Shown here: positions 36,298 to 46,173 of the stretch, one piece after another | Layout: every line of letters begins with the position of its first letter | How positions within the stretch are numbered: the first letter of the stretch is position 1 | From: Psychrobacter sp. | GTDB lineage: Bacteria > Pseudomonadota > Gammaproteobacteria > Pseudomonadales > Moraxellaceae | Assembly: GCA_018260445.1 (NCBI GenBank) | Contig: JAGLBE010000007.1 | Span: 57,406 to 121,405 of the forward strand | DNA: 64,000 nucleotides | Reading direction: 5' to 3' | Notes under the pieces: model-generated | Database searches by the model: none | What the model was told of the DNA's origin: nothing | The model's input: only the letters and a program-made list of their open reading frames with translations | Made by a program: the position numbers and the translations under genes

Positions 36298-37092
36298 AAT
36301 TTTAAACTTATTGATTAAAGATAAACGCAAGCATTATTGGCATGCTACTCGTGATGTAATAGGGGGCTGACTGAGGCAAAAAGGCGACTCTTTTTAGCCA
36401 AGATGCTGTAATAAGATAAAGTTTTGATGCTAGGATGCGCTGGGTGCTTGATGATGATGAGTTGCCATTAACGTCACATTCGACTTAATTTGTGTATTAT
36501 GCCGTAAAAGACTTATTTTCACTACATTTATCAACACAAGTAAACAGATAGTAAAAGAATAAAGGACAATATGCAAGTTTGTCATGCCTCAATACCGTGT
36601 ATTCACACAAGATATTTAGATGTAAGGTACGATTAAAGTTACAAAAGGTATGTGAAGTAAACTAAGCTCTGCTAATGCTGGGTTAGGTAAAAGATAATTT
36701 TATAGAAACTACTCTAAAAATAGTGACGGCGTTCACATAACTGATGCTCACATAACTAATGGTCACATACTCAGTCAGATTGGGTATAGTACATTGATAC
36801 CAGTATACTAGCGCCACACCTATATGTTTATGTTTAGATGTTTACAAGCATTCAACATGACGCTTGCATCTTGCATAGGCTTACAGGCAGTAGGCTTTTC
36901 AATCATAAGCCTGACATCAATAATCTTGTCAATCATAAGCTTGCTCATCATAAGCCGATAACGAGTCTAGTATCACAGGCTACTCTCTCATCTATTGCTT
37001 TTACCGAAACTATTAAATTAAAACGCCCTACCTGCACTTTTTACGTCACTGCGACTCAACCCATGCTTAGCTCTACTTCCATTGAACCGATA
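36298..37092. other. Large intergenic region between gspE and the T1SS operon
   Basis: About 0.8 kb, AT-rich. It contains loosely repeated CACATAACT and AATCATAAGC words (36735-36775 and 36899-36960). A 100-codon plus-strand frame (36838-37140) overlaps gspE and is built on these words, so I do not call it. The promoter of the secretion operon should lie at its left end, but no clear hexamers were found. Confidence 0.5.
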
Positions 37093-38631
37093 CTATATAC
37101 TAACCTCTTGCTCAAAGGTTGTCTCTTTGGTCACTCTTAATACTTCCTCTAACGTGGTTTTGCCAGTCAGCACCTTTTTTAGACCATCTATGCGTATCGA
37201 TGGGGTAAGTTTACGCGCATATTCTTCTAACTCGTATTCGGCAGTATTGCTATGAATCATCCGGCGTAGGGTGTCATTGACGGGTATGACCTCATAAATA
37301 GCGGTGCGACCTTTAAAGCCCGATTGGTTGCATTTATCACAACCGACGGCTACGGGCAAACGCAGCGATTGACGTTGTGCTGCACTCAACTCTAATTCGT
37401 CGAACAGTTGCGCCTGTACCGCATCGGCATCCCGCCAGTCATGGCAATGGGGGCATAAGGTGCGTACCAAACGCTGGGCGACCACGCCAATTAATGAAGA
37501 GGATAATAAGAACGGCTCTACCCCCATATCCTGTAAGCGAGTGACCGCACCGATGGCGGTATTGGTGTGCAACGTGGACAATACTAAATGCCCGGTGAGC
37601 GAGGCTTGCACCGCAATTTCGGCAGTCTCTAAATCGCGTATTTCGCCCACCATCACCACATCAGGATCTTGGCGCAGCATCGCCCGCAAACTACGCGCAA
37701 AGGTCATATCCACTTTGGTATTGACTTGGGTTTGACCGATGCCATCGAGCTGAAACTCAATGGGGTCTTCAGCGGTCAAGATATTGCGGGTTTGATCATT
37801 GAGCTCGGTTAATGCTGCATACAGGGTGGTGGTCTTGCCCGAGCCGGTAGGGCCTGTGACTAAAATAATGCCATGCGGTCGATGAATGAGTTTTTTGAGC
37901 TCCAAATAATCTTTGTCTGCCAACCCCAAATAGGTCATATTTAGCCGCCCGGCTTGTTTGTCTAACAAGCGCATCACCACCCGCTCGCCAAAACTTGAGG
38001 GCAACGTCGACACGCGCACATCCACCTCACGCCCTGCCAGCTTGAGGCTGATGCGTCCATCTTGCGGCACCCGCTTTTCGGCAATATCCAGCTTTGCCAT
38101 CACTTTAATACGTGATACCAGCAGCGGCGCCAATTGCCGCTTGGGGCTAACGATTTCTTTGAGCTGCCCATCCACCCGAAAACGCACCGCGAGCCGCTTC
38201 TCAAACGTTTCGATATGAATATCGGACGCATTCAGCCGAATCGCCTCCGACAATAGCGCATTAATGAGGCGAATAATGGGCGCATCGTCTTGCGAGTCCA
38301 TCAAGTCTTCGGTTTCGGGCACGCTTTCTGCCAAGCTCACCAAATCGGGATGGTCCTCTAGCCCAGCGGCAATATGCTGCGACTCGCCGGTATTGCCCGC
38401 ATAGGCCGCCGTCATCCTCTTTTCCAGCTCCTCCACCGAGACGGTGAGCATCTCCGGTTGCAAGTTTGACTTTGCCCCCGCATGCTGACTCATCGCAAAG
38501 TGCAGCGCCTCGTTAATGGCATTCACCGGCGTGTCTGCCGTCAGCATTAAGGTATCTGCTACGGTGCTATCGGGCTCAGGTAGCAACAAAATTTGATGGC
38601 GCTTGGCAAAACTATAGGGTAAAAACAACAT
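37093..38631 (-). CDS. gspE: Type II secretion ATPase GspE (GspE/PulE/PilB family)
   Basis: 512 residues. The middle domain has PIIRLINALLSEAIRLNASDIHIE, then Walker A GPTGSGKTTTLYAAL, Asp box AEDPIEFQLDGIGQTQVN, Walker B-like PDVVMVGEIRDLETAEIA, His box LSTLHTN and the zinc-binding set CPHC...CDKCNQSGFKGR. The PDxxMxGEIRD and GQTQVN forms agree with GspE rather than PilB. It drives pseudopilus assembly. No other type II genes are in the window; scattered gsp genes are usual in this family. Confidence 0.9.
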   Translation of the reverse strand: MLFLPYSFAKRHQILLLPEPDSTVADTLMLTADTPVNAINEALHFAMSQHAGAKSNLQPEMLTVSVEELEKRMTAAYAGNTGESQHIAAGLEDHPDLVSLAESVPETEDLMDSQDDAPIIRLINALLSEAIRLNASDIHIETFEKRLAVRFRVDGQLKEIVSPKRQLAPLLVSRIKVMAKLDIAEKRVPQDGRISLKLAGREVDVRVSTLPSSFGERVVMRLLDKQAGRLNMTYLGLADKDYLELKKLIHRPHGIILVTGPTGSGKTTTLYAALTELNDQTRNILTAEDPIEFQLDGIGQTQVNTKVDMTFARSLRAMLRQDPDVVMVGEIRDLETAEIAVQASLTGHLVLSTLHTNTAIGAVTRLQDMGVEPFLLSSSLIGVVAQRLVRTLCPHCHDWRDADAVQAQLFDELELSAAQRQSLRLPVAVGCDKCNQSGFKGRTAIYEVIPVNDTLRRMIHSNTAEYELEEYARKLTPSIRIDGLKKVLTGKTTLEEVLRVTKETTFEQEVSI

Positions 38632-38721
38632 AGGCGACTACTTTTAAGAGAGTTAATGCAGAGACAAACAAGATAATTCGCAAGACAGTTGGCGAGATAA
38701 CGAATCAAACTTACAAGACAG

Positions 38722-40059
38722 CTAGTTTACGGCGCTAAGCACTTCGCCAATCGTATGAAACGAGCCGCACACCACAATAAGGTCGTCGGTATGGGTCGCT
38801 GCAATCACGCCGTCTGCTGCCGCTGCTAATGAGGGATACTGTACCATATCTTTAATATTATTTTGGGTTAGAAATTCGCTCAATTGTGCCGTGGTTGCTG
38901 CTCTTGGATAGTCAATCTCGGCAATATGCCACATGGCAATCGGCAAGGGTGACGCCACCAGCAAAGCGACGACTTGGGCGATGTCTTTATCTGCCAACAT
39001 CGAAAACACAAGATGCAGTTTGGCGTTGGGATACTGTGCGTGGTGCTGCTGCCAAAACGGCACAAACTGGCTTAATAAAAATGCCATACCCCGCTCGTTA
39101 TGGGCGACATCAAACAACCAATGTCGCCCTGCCAAGGCTCGACAATCAAAACGCCCGGCCAACTGCACGCTTTGCAAAGCTTGGCTGATATGGCGAGGTT
39201 GAATCGGCAAGGCGCTGGCAAGCACTGCCGCCACCGCATTGGTAGTATTGATTAACGACAGTTTCGGTTTGGGCAATGTTAAGGTAATTTGAGCGCCGCT
39301 AAACACCCAGTCATCTGGCTTATGTTGTGGGTCATCGACAAAATCATAATGATGCTCAATTTGATAAACAGGACAGTCGAGCGCAATAGCGGCGTCTCTA
39401 ACCGACTGCGGCATATCAGGCTCACCATAAATCAGCGCCACGTTTTCGCGTAGTATCCCTGCTTTCTCAAAACCAATTTTTTCTCGCGTATCACCAAGCC
39501 AAGCCACATGGTCAATGCCAATATTGGTGATGACCGCCAAATTCGGGTCAATGATATTGACCACATCGAGCCGGCCGCCAAGCCCCACCTCCAACACCCA
39601 AACGTCACATTGCGCTTGGGCAAATATCAGCAGTGCCGCTAAGGTGGTCATCTCAAAAAAGGATAGGGTTAACTCACAAGTCAGCCTTGCCTGCTCCACC
39701 TGCACAAACGCATCGACCAAAATGGCATCGCCCACTGCCTGCCCATTGATGCGCACCCGTTCGTTAAAATCAATCAAGTGCGGCGATTGGTATAAAGCCG
39801 TTTTATAGCCGGCTTGCTGGCAAATCTCACTAATGACGGCGGTGGTCGAGCCTTTGCCATTGGTCCCTGCCACGGTAAACACATAGGCGTCTTTTTTGGC
39901 AGAGGCCATCAACCCCAATACCTTTGCCACGGGTAAAACACGAGACAATCCCATGTCAATAGCCGACACATGAATCTGCTGCATATAGGTTAACCAGTCG
40001 AACAAGCTGCTGGTTTTGGTGGGAAAAGAGGGGTTAGTCATTGAAGATGGGACAGTCAC
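38722..40059 (-). CDS. folC: Bifunctional folylpolyglutamate synthase / dihydrofolate synthase
   Basis: 445 residues. P-loop VAGTNGKGSTTAVISEI, LYQSPHLIDFNERVRING, Mur-ligase-type LEVGLGGRLDVVN, NIGIDHVAWLGDT and the C-terminal FDVAHNERGMAFLL and VVCGSFHTIGEVL are intact. It joins dihydropteroate to glutamate and adds further glutamates. The start is GTG 40059 with AAGGAT five bases upstream; ATG 40041 is the alternative. It follows accD in the trpFBA-accD-folC order known from related genera. Confidence 0.94.
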   Translation of the reverse strand: MTVPSSMTNPSFPTKTSSLFDWLTYMQQIHVSAIDMGLSRVLPVAKVLGLMASAKKDAYVFTVAGTNGKGSTTAVISEICQQAGYKTALYQSPHLIDFNERVRINGQAVGDAILVDAFVQVEQARLTCELTLSFFEMTTLAALLIFAQAQCDVWVLEVGLGGRLDVVNIIDPNLAVITNIGIDHVAWLGDTREKIGFEKAGILRENVALIYGEPDMPQSVRDAAIALDCPVYQIEHHYDFVDDPQHKPDDWVFSGAQITLTLPKPKLSLINTTNAVAAVLASALPIQPRHISQALQSVQLAGRFDCRALAGRHWLFDVAHNERGMAFLLSQFVPFWQQHHAQYPNAKLHLVFSMLADKDIAQVVALLVASPLPIAMWHIAEIDYPRAATTAQLSEFLTQNNIKDMVQYPSLAAAADGVIAATHTDDLIVVCGSFHTIGEVLSAVN

Positions 40060-40129
40060 AAAAATCCTTAGGGGAAAAAATGTGCGCGATTTGTATACCT
40101 ATACAGGTAAAAGCGTCACGAGTATGCCA

Positions 40130-41029
40130 TTAATGATGCATCAATTTGGCCAGCAACCGATAAATGGTATCATTGAGTTGATGCCGATGCACGACTTGGT
40201 CAATCACCCCATGCTCAAGCAAATACTCCGCCCGCTGAAACGGCTCATCAAGCACCTCGCGCACTGTTTGCTCAATCACCCGTTTGCCGGCAAAGCCAAT
40301 CATCGCCTTTGGCTCGGCCAAGTGAATATCGCCCAGCATGGCCAAGGATGCGGTTACCCCGCCGTACACCGGATTGGTCAAGACGACGATATAAGGCACA
40401 CACGCCAAGCGCAGCCGCTCAATGGCTGCCCCAGTGCGTGCCATTTGCATCAAGGATAACAGCCCCTCTTGCATCCTTGCCCCGCCAGACGTGGCAAAAC
40501 ACACCAAGGGCATGCGCTGTTGTAACGCTGTCTCTGCCGCTTGTACAAAACGGTCGCCCACCACCGAGCCCATCGAGCCGCCCATAAAGCGAAAATCAAA
40601 AGCACAGGCGATCACCAGCATATCGCGCAATAGGCCTTGCATCACCACCAAGCCCTCTGTTTCTTTGGTCTTTGCTTGGGCTTGTGCCAAGCGCTCGGGG
40701 TAGGGTTGGCTATCCACAAACTGTAGCGGGTCGCCGGTACTAAACGCTTGCCCCAGCTCCTGCTCGACTTGGTCAAAAAATCCATGAAGACGGTCACGTG
40801 CAGCCATGCCCAAATGATAGTCGCAATGCGGGCAAACATAGCTATTAAAAATCAAGGCGGTATTGGTGGTCATGGCGTGGCACTGCGGGCACTGCGTTGA
40901 CGGCTCGGTTTCTACCGCGTTTAAAATAGGCAGGGTCAACCGTTTAACCGTGGGTACAGGACGCGTCATCCACGTTGGCGCTGCGATGGACTGGGCAGAG
41001 TCATCCGGCTTTATGGCTGCTGTTGGCAT
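40130..41029 (-). CDS. accD: Acetyl-CoA carboxylase carboxyltransferase subunit beta
   Basis: About 299 residues from ATG 41029, preceded by TGGAG; GTG 41038 in frame is less likely. The N-terminal zinc ribbon CPQCHAMT...YVCPHCDYHL and the crotonase-like core MGGSMGSVVGDRFV, CFATSGGARMQEG, NPVYGGVTASLAMLGD and IGFAGKRVIEQTVRE are intact. With AccA it moves the carboxyl group from biotin to acetyl-CoA, the first step in fatty acid synthesis. Confidence 0.96.
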   Translation of the reverse strand: MPTAAIKPDDSAQSIAAPTWMTRPVPTVKRLTLPILNAVETEPSTQCPQCHAMTTNTALIFNSYVCPHCDYHLGMAARDRLHGFFDQVEQELGQAFSTGDPLQFVDSQPYPERLAQAQAKTKETEGLVVMQGLLRDMLVIACAFDFRFMGGSMGSVVGDRFVQAAETALQQRMPLVCFATSGGARMQEGLLSLMQMARTGAAIERLRLACVPYIVVLTNPVYGGVTASLAMLGDIHLAEPKAMIGFAGKRVIEQTVREVLDEPFQRAEYLLEHGVIDQVVHRHQLNDTIYRLLAKLMHH

Positions 41030-41106
41030 AAACTCCACTCTTAAAAATGTTTAAAGATAAAAGATAATTGCGAAGCTGCTTGGCGAAATCACCCACTATG
41101 CAATGC

Positions 41107-41937
41107 TTAAACACTGCTTAAACTGTCGAGTGCGGCGCGCAGCTCATCCATCGTTGCCATCATTTTGGCTTGCGCGGCGGCAATGGTTGCGGCATCGCTT
41201 TGGGCGTTTAAGTCGGCAAATTGTTTGACCAAGGCACTGCCCACAATTACCCCATCGGCATATTGCCCCACCGCTTTGGCCGACTCGCCATTACTGATAC
41301 CAAAGCCGACACACACCGGCAAATCGGTTTCTGACTTTATGGCTTGCACTTGCTCGCCCACATCATCGGTATCTAACGTTGCAGAGCCTGTTACCCCTTT
41401 GAGTGATACATAATAAATATAACCGCTGCAATGGGTTAACACTTGGGTGCGCCGCTCTGGCAAGGTGGTCGGCGCCAACAAAAATATCTCATTCATCGCA
41501 TGTTCGGATAAATGCTGGGTAAAGGTGCCGGCTTCGCTTGGGGGTAAGTCCACCATGAGTAGCCCATCAACTCCTGCGTCTTCACAAAGCTTGCTAAAGG
41601 TGTCATAACCAATAATTTCCACTGGATTCAGATAGCCCATTAGAATAATTGGCGTATCAACATTGGTTTGACGAAATTCTTTGACCATGGCAATAGCTTG
41701 ACGGGTACTGGTGCCACCTGCTAAAGCCCGCTCGCCTGCCGTCGCTACCGTTGGGCCATCTGCCATTGGGTCAGAAAAGGGCAAGCCCAGCTCAATCATA
41801 TCGGCGCCATGTTTTACCAAGTCGTGCAATAGACCAACTGTCGTATACGGGCTTGGGTCGCCTGCCATCACATACGGGATTAACGCTTTTTTGTTTTGGG
41901 TTTTTAGGGTTTGAAAGGTTTTTTCTATACGGGTCAT
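41107..41937 (-). CDS. trpA: Tryptophan synthase alpha subunit
   Basis: 276 residues. MIELGLPFSDPMADGPTV carries the catalytic Glu and Asp60-type residue, GYLNPVEIIGYD and YYVSLKGVTGS follow, with CVGFGISNGESAKAVGQYADGVIVGSALV at the phosphate site. It cleaves indole-glycerol phosphate. It normally follows trpB directly; here the Fic/VbhA pair lies between them, ending 37 bp before the trpA start. Confidence 0.96.
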   Translation of the reverse strand: MTRIEKTFQTLKTQNKKALIPYVMAGDPSPYTTVGLLHDLVKHGADMIELGLPFSDPMADGPTVATAGERALAGGTSTRQAIAMVKEFRQTNVDTPIILMGYLNPVEIIGYDTFSKLCEDAGVDGLLMVDLPPSEAGTFTQHLSEHAMNEIFLLAPTTLPERRTQVLTHCSGYIYYVSLKGVTGSATLDTDDVGEQVQAIKSETDLPVCVGFGISNGESAKAVGQYADGVIVGSALVKQFADLNAQSDAATIAAAQAKMMATMDELRAALDSLSSV

Positions 41938-41974
41938 GGGGGTCTCTTAAATCTATGTCTATTAAAGTAATGTT

Positions 41975-42637
41975 TTAGTTTGTCGCACGACAACACTCAT
42001 CAATAATTTGCGCTAAATATCTACCCTTATAAAGGCTGATTTGGGTGGCAATGTACGCATGGGTATTATGGCGTTTGGCTTCTTCTAACATATAGGCTTC
42101 GATGGCGTTCTCTGGTTTTAGTTCCATGTTCCTTTTGGCAATCTCAACATCTCTAGCGCGATAAAACTCATCTTTTTTGTCGCTAATAACCGACCAATCC
42201 AACCTGATACCATGTTTATTGGCTAATTGCTGACAAAAGGTGCGAAGGGTACGACTATTACCCTCAACGAAAGGATGTTCATAATCTAGCTCAGCATAGA
42301 GATTGGCGAGTATTTTGGTTTTGTCCTCAAAAGACGAGCCGTTGCTAAGTTGATTATCGGCATTTTTGATAATGGCATCTACTCTATCTTCACTGGGTTT
42401 AGGCTGATAAAAAAAGGGCTTGCTAAGCGAATAAGTATCCGTACGATTTTTTGCATGCACATCATTAATGGCTAATCTAAAACGACCAGCCTGACGTTGC
42501 GTTAAACTGTCTTGAAACAAATAGCCGTGAATGGCTTTGAGATGCACAACATCAAAAGTTTGACTGACATCATTAGGATTAGCTATGATTGCAACTTGAC
42601 GAGAAAAGGCTAGCTTTTCGATAACTTCCTGTTTCAT
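41975..42637 (-). CDS. Fic-family AMP-transferase toxin
   Basis: 220 residues. The Fic motif HPFVEGNSRTLR (residues 121-132) has the catalytic His, the acidic Glu and the phosphate-binding GN-R; the usual Gly or Lys before the final Arg is Ser. Upstream LKAIHGYLFQDSLTQRQAGRFR matches the Fic flap and entry region. Fic proteins of this class transfer AMP to targets such as DNA gyrase and topoisomerase IV. It overlaps the antitoxin gene by four bases (ATGA). The pair interrupts trpB-trpA and looks AT-richer than its neighbours, consistent with transfer. Target not proven. Confidence 0.88.
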   Translation of the reverse strand: MKQEVIEKLAFSRQVAIIANPNDVSQTFDVVHLKAIHGYLFQDSLTQRQAGRFRLAINDVHAKNRTDTYSLSKPFFYQPKPSEDRVDAIIKNADNQLSNGSSFEDKTKILANLYAELDYEHPFVEGNSRTLRTFCQQLANKHGIRLDWSVISDKKDEFYRARDVEIAKRNMELKPENAIEAYMLEEAKRHNTHAYIATQISLYKGRYLAQIIDECCRATN

Positions 42638-43089
42638 GCTATACCGTCTAAAATAGCCTTTCTCATTAACTCACCATGCTGTTCAAGCGTGATTTCTCCA
42701 TCAATATATAGTTGTCCGATGCGTTTCATTTCCTCACTTGGATAAATACCTTCCAAAGCAAAATTAGCGACCGCATCATTCCAAGCATCTTGACGATGTT
42801 GACGTTCCTTCTCGGATATAAGCAATTCATCTGAATTACTACTACCAGCCATTCCACGCCTATATGCACCTTCTACCACAGCCTGTTCCATCTGCTCATC
42901 GGTAACTTTTTCAGTCACATATTGAGACAAACAACCAGCCAACTTATCGATAGGTATGACATCATAACTATTATAAACATCATCGGAATAAGAATTGATG
43001 ACCTCAACCTGCTTTTTAGGCAAACGAGACAACAACTCTAAAACCTTATCAACCGCCTCATCTTCAACTCTCAAAGTAATCACTTGCAT
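42634..43089 (-). CDS. VbhA-type antitoxin of the Fic toxin
   Basis: 151 residues from ATG 43089, with GAGAGG upstream (GTG 43092 is in frame). The C-terminal 50 residues match the VbhA antitoxin helix bundle: NFALEGIYPSEE, then QLYIDGEITLEQHGELM. VbhA blocks ATP positioning through an inhibitory helix with the pattern (S/T)xxxE(G/N). Here the Glu and Gly are kept but the first position is Asn (about residues 109-114). The N-terminal 90 residues, starting VITLRVEDEAVDKVLELLSRLP, form an extra domain not present in the short VbhA prototype. It starts 26 bp after the trpB stop, so it probably relies on trp transcription. Confidence 0.82.
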   Translation of the reverse strand: MQVITLRVEDEAVDKVLELLSRLPKKQVEVINSYSDDVYNSYDVIPIDKLAGCLSQYVTEKVTDEQMEQAVVEGAYRRGMAGSSNSDELLISEKERQHRQDAWNDAVANFALEGIYPSEEMKRIGQLYIDGEITLEQHGELMRKAILDGIA

Positions 43090-43115
43090 CACTCACCTCT
43101 CAAAAATAGCCAGCC

Positions 43116-44369
<1,254 letters not shown>

Positions 44370-44782
44370 AGACGCTCACTTAATCTGTAAAAATTGAATT
44401 ATTAAAATAAGGGGTTATTCTTGGATTATAACCTATCCTTGTCATTATAAGGGCTAAACCGACAAAGTAGCATTTAGGTTTGGTAAACTTTTTTGTCACT
44501 GGTTATCGCTATGCTTAGTCAATACGTTAACAGGCTGTCGTCTTGGTTTGGGTAGCTCTGTTTTGTTCTTGACACCCTTGTTTTTGGTAGCCAATCTCGT
44601 TTTCCGCATAGCAGACAAGTTAACCCACGCTTGACTGAGCAATTATTTAAGTGGCTTAGCAACCATGTTACAAGCTTTATTTTCCTAAAAAAACCCACCA
44701 ATTTGGTGGGTTGAATGAATCATATACTTAAGCCTAATTATCTAGTTTAAGTAATTATGCCCGTTTAGCAAAATATCCTTCG
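44370..44782. other. Intergenic region between trpB and the phosphoribosyltransferase pseudogene
   Basis: About 410 bp including the terminator at 44686-44712. The trpB promoter or leader must be in its left part. A 60-codon minus-strand frame here has no family features and I do not call it. Confidence 0.5.
44686..44712 (-). terminator. Strong rho-independent terminator downstream of the accessory island
   Basis: AACCCACCA-ATT-TGGTGGGTT is a perfect 9-bp stem with a 3-nt loop; on the minus strand it is followed by seven T. It would stop transcription coming from the XRE/phosphoribosyltransferase unit before trpB. Confidence 0.9.
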
Positions 44783-45571
44783 CTAAAGGCAACCGCTTGA
44801 TGTAAGTCTTGACGTAATAAGCGTTTCTCTGACGGTTTTAATACCATATCTATGGATTTGTTTGGCAAGGTATCTGGCTTCCGATTCGGTAAATTTTGCG
44901 AAATCATAACTATATTGCTCCTGCCACCAAAGCTCTAAATCTTTGCCAGCTTGTTTGCGCAGTTGTCCTAGCGATGCACCTCTGACAGCCATCTTAGCAG
45001 AATGTGGTTTACCCGACAAGGTACTTGCCCCAATAACGTGACCGCCATGACACTCAATAAAGCCTTTTAAATCTGCTAAGGTTCCCCCTTGTGTCACTAC
45101 ATCATCGACTATTAAATAGTTGCGACCCTCTGTCACCTGACCATCAAAAATTACTCTTTTTAATAATCTGCCGACACCGTCAGACTTAGTTCTGTATGCT
45201 CTATTGGCTTAAACAATGTTTACTTCTAACTCAAACTGTAACGTCTCTTGTATTGACTTAGCATAGGCAATTGGTATTTTATTTCTACCCAGCCTTTCTT
45301 CAGCATGCACAGGTAAAACAGACACATTCTCAAAATCATCAGTAAAGTTATTTAATCTTATTAGAAACTCATCAGTAACCAGCTCATCTACCAATTTTAA
45401 AGCTGACTCTATATCGCCTGCTTTGGCGTTCATATACTCTTGATGAGTAGAAATCGTGGATTCGCTATAAGCAATAAAAGTGTCAGGAAAATCATGCCAT
45501 CCTGACCTAAAATTTGTCATATTGTGCTCCATTTGTACAGGTTCTAAAATCTTGCTACCTAGCATCAACAA
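44783..45571 (-). pseudogene. Phosphoribosyltransferase gene split by an in-frame stop codon
   Basis: Two minus-strand frames, 45571-45209 and 45136-44783, lie in the same phase and together give one protein of about 260 residues: an N-terminal part (AKAGDIESALKLVDE, VLPVHAEERLGRNKIPIAYA) and a C-terminal part with the PRPP loop YLIVDDVVTQGGTLADL and HVIGASTLSGKPHSAK. Between them the frame reads EVNIV-stop-ANRAYRTKSDGVGRLL. The stop is TAA at 45211-45209. Related proteins as I recall them have Gln there, so one C-to-T change (CAA to TAA) explains it. The start is probably the internal Met before TNFRSGWHDFP. No role is known to me. Confidence 0.8.
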
Positions 45572-45581
45572 CGATATACCA

Positions 45582-45893
45582 CTACATCCGTACCAAACCT
45601 ACCTTCAATCCAAAAGGGCGAAATATTTGATTTAAGGTATCGACGCTGTAATTACCCTTGTCATTTTCAATATCCGACAGCGTTTTGCGCGATACGTTGA
45701 CCAGTTGCGCAAACTGCTCTTGTTTGATACCCAATACTTGCACCCGTAAAATTTTTAACGCGGCGCCCTGACTCAATGTACAGTCCAGCAAACTGTTAAT
45801 CACCTTATCTCGGGCTTGGGTACGAGTCAAACCGGCAAGGTCAGGCTGAGTATTCGTGGCACGTTGCCTGTTATTGTTTAATACCTCATCCAT
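45582..45893 (-). CDS. XRE-family (HipB-like) transcriptional regulator
   Basis: 103 residues. The helix-turn-helix is at about residues 52-85 (LGIKQEQFAQLVNVSRKTLSDIENDKG) and the end LNQIFRPFGLKVGLVRM is typical of HipB-like regulators paired with HipA kinases. The N-terminal 30 residues are extra. An apparent hipA 5' fragment lies directly upstream (46055-45930) instead of a full hipA downstream, so this is probably an orphan regulator. Confidence 0.85.
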   Translation of the reverse strand: MDEVLNNNRQRATNTQPDLAGLTRTQARDKVINSLLDCTLSQGAALKILRVQVLGIKQEQFAQLVNVSRKTLSDIENDKGNYSVDTLNQIFRPFGLKVGLVRM

Positions 45894-45929
45894 TATGCTA
45901 TCTCACCTTTTCTCTCAACTCTATATCGT

Positions 45930-46055
45930 TTATCGGCGCACCTTTTGTAGACCTATTAAGGCGGTCATTTTTTTCGCCTCATTAAAGGCTATCTGAGCGA
46001 TATCTTGCCAGTGACCATTTAAAAAAGCTTGTATTGTCAGCGGTTGCACCGTCAT
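45930..46055 (-). pseudogene. Fragment resembling the HipA N-terminal segment
   Basis: A 41-codon frame from the ATG at 46055 reads MTVQPLTIQAFLNGHWQDI and continues AQIAFNEAKKMTALIGLQKV before a stop. The LTIQ-F-NG-WQD pattern resembles the first strand region of some HipA kinases. Nothing of the kinase domain follows; the XRE gene begins 36 bp later. Short and based on pattern only. Confidence 0.4.
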
Positions 46056-46173
46056 ACGCACACCATCTAATGCTTCTTATATCACTCATTATAGGTTATA
46101 TAGCTATCTGATGAAAGTTCATGAAAGCTATACCACTCATTATGTAACCCACACCAGTATAACGAGTGATTTA

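Noticed and set aside
36838-37140. A 100-codon plus-strand frame between the T1SS operon and gspE
   Set aside because: It overlaps the end of gspE, is built partly on repeated AATCATAAGC words and shows no family motif or ribosome site.
44519-44701. 60-codon minus-strand frame next to trpB
   Set aside because: It starts inside the terminator hairpin of the accessory island and has no family match.
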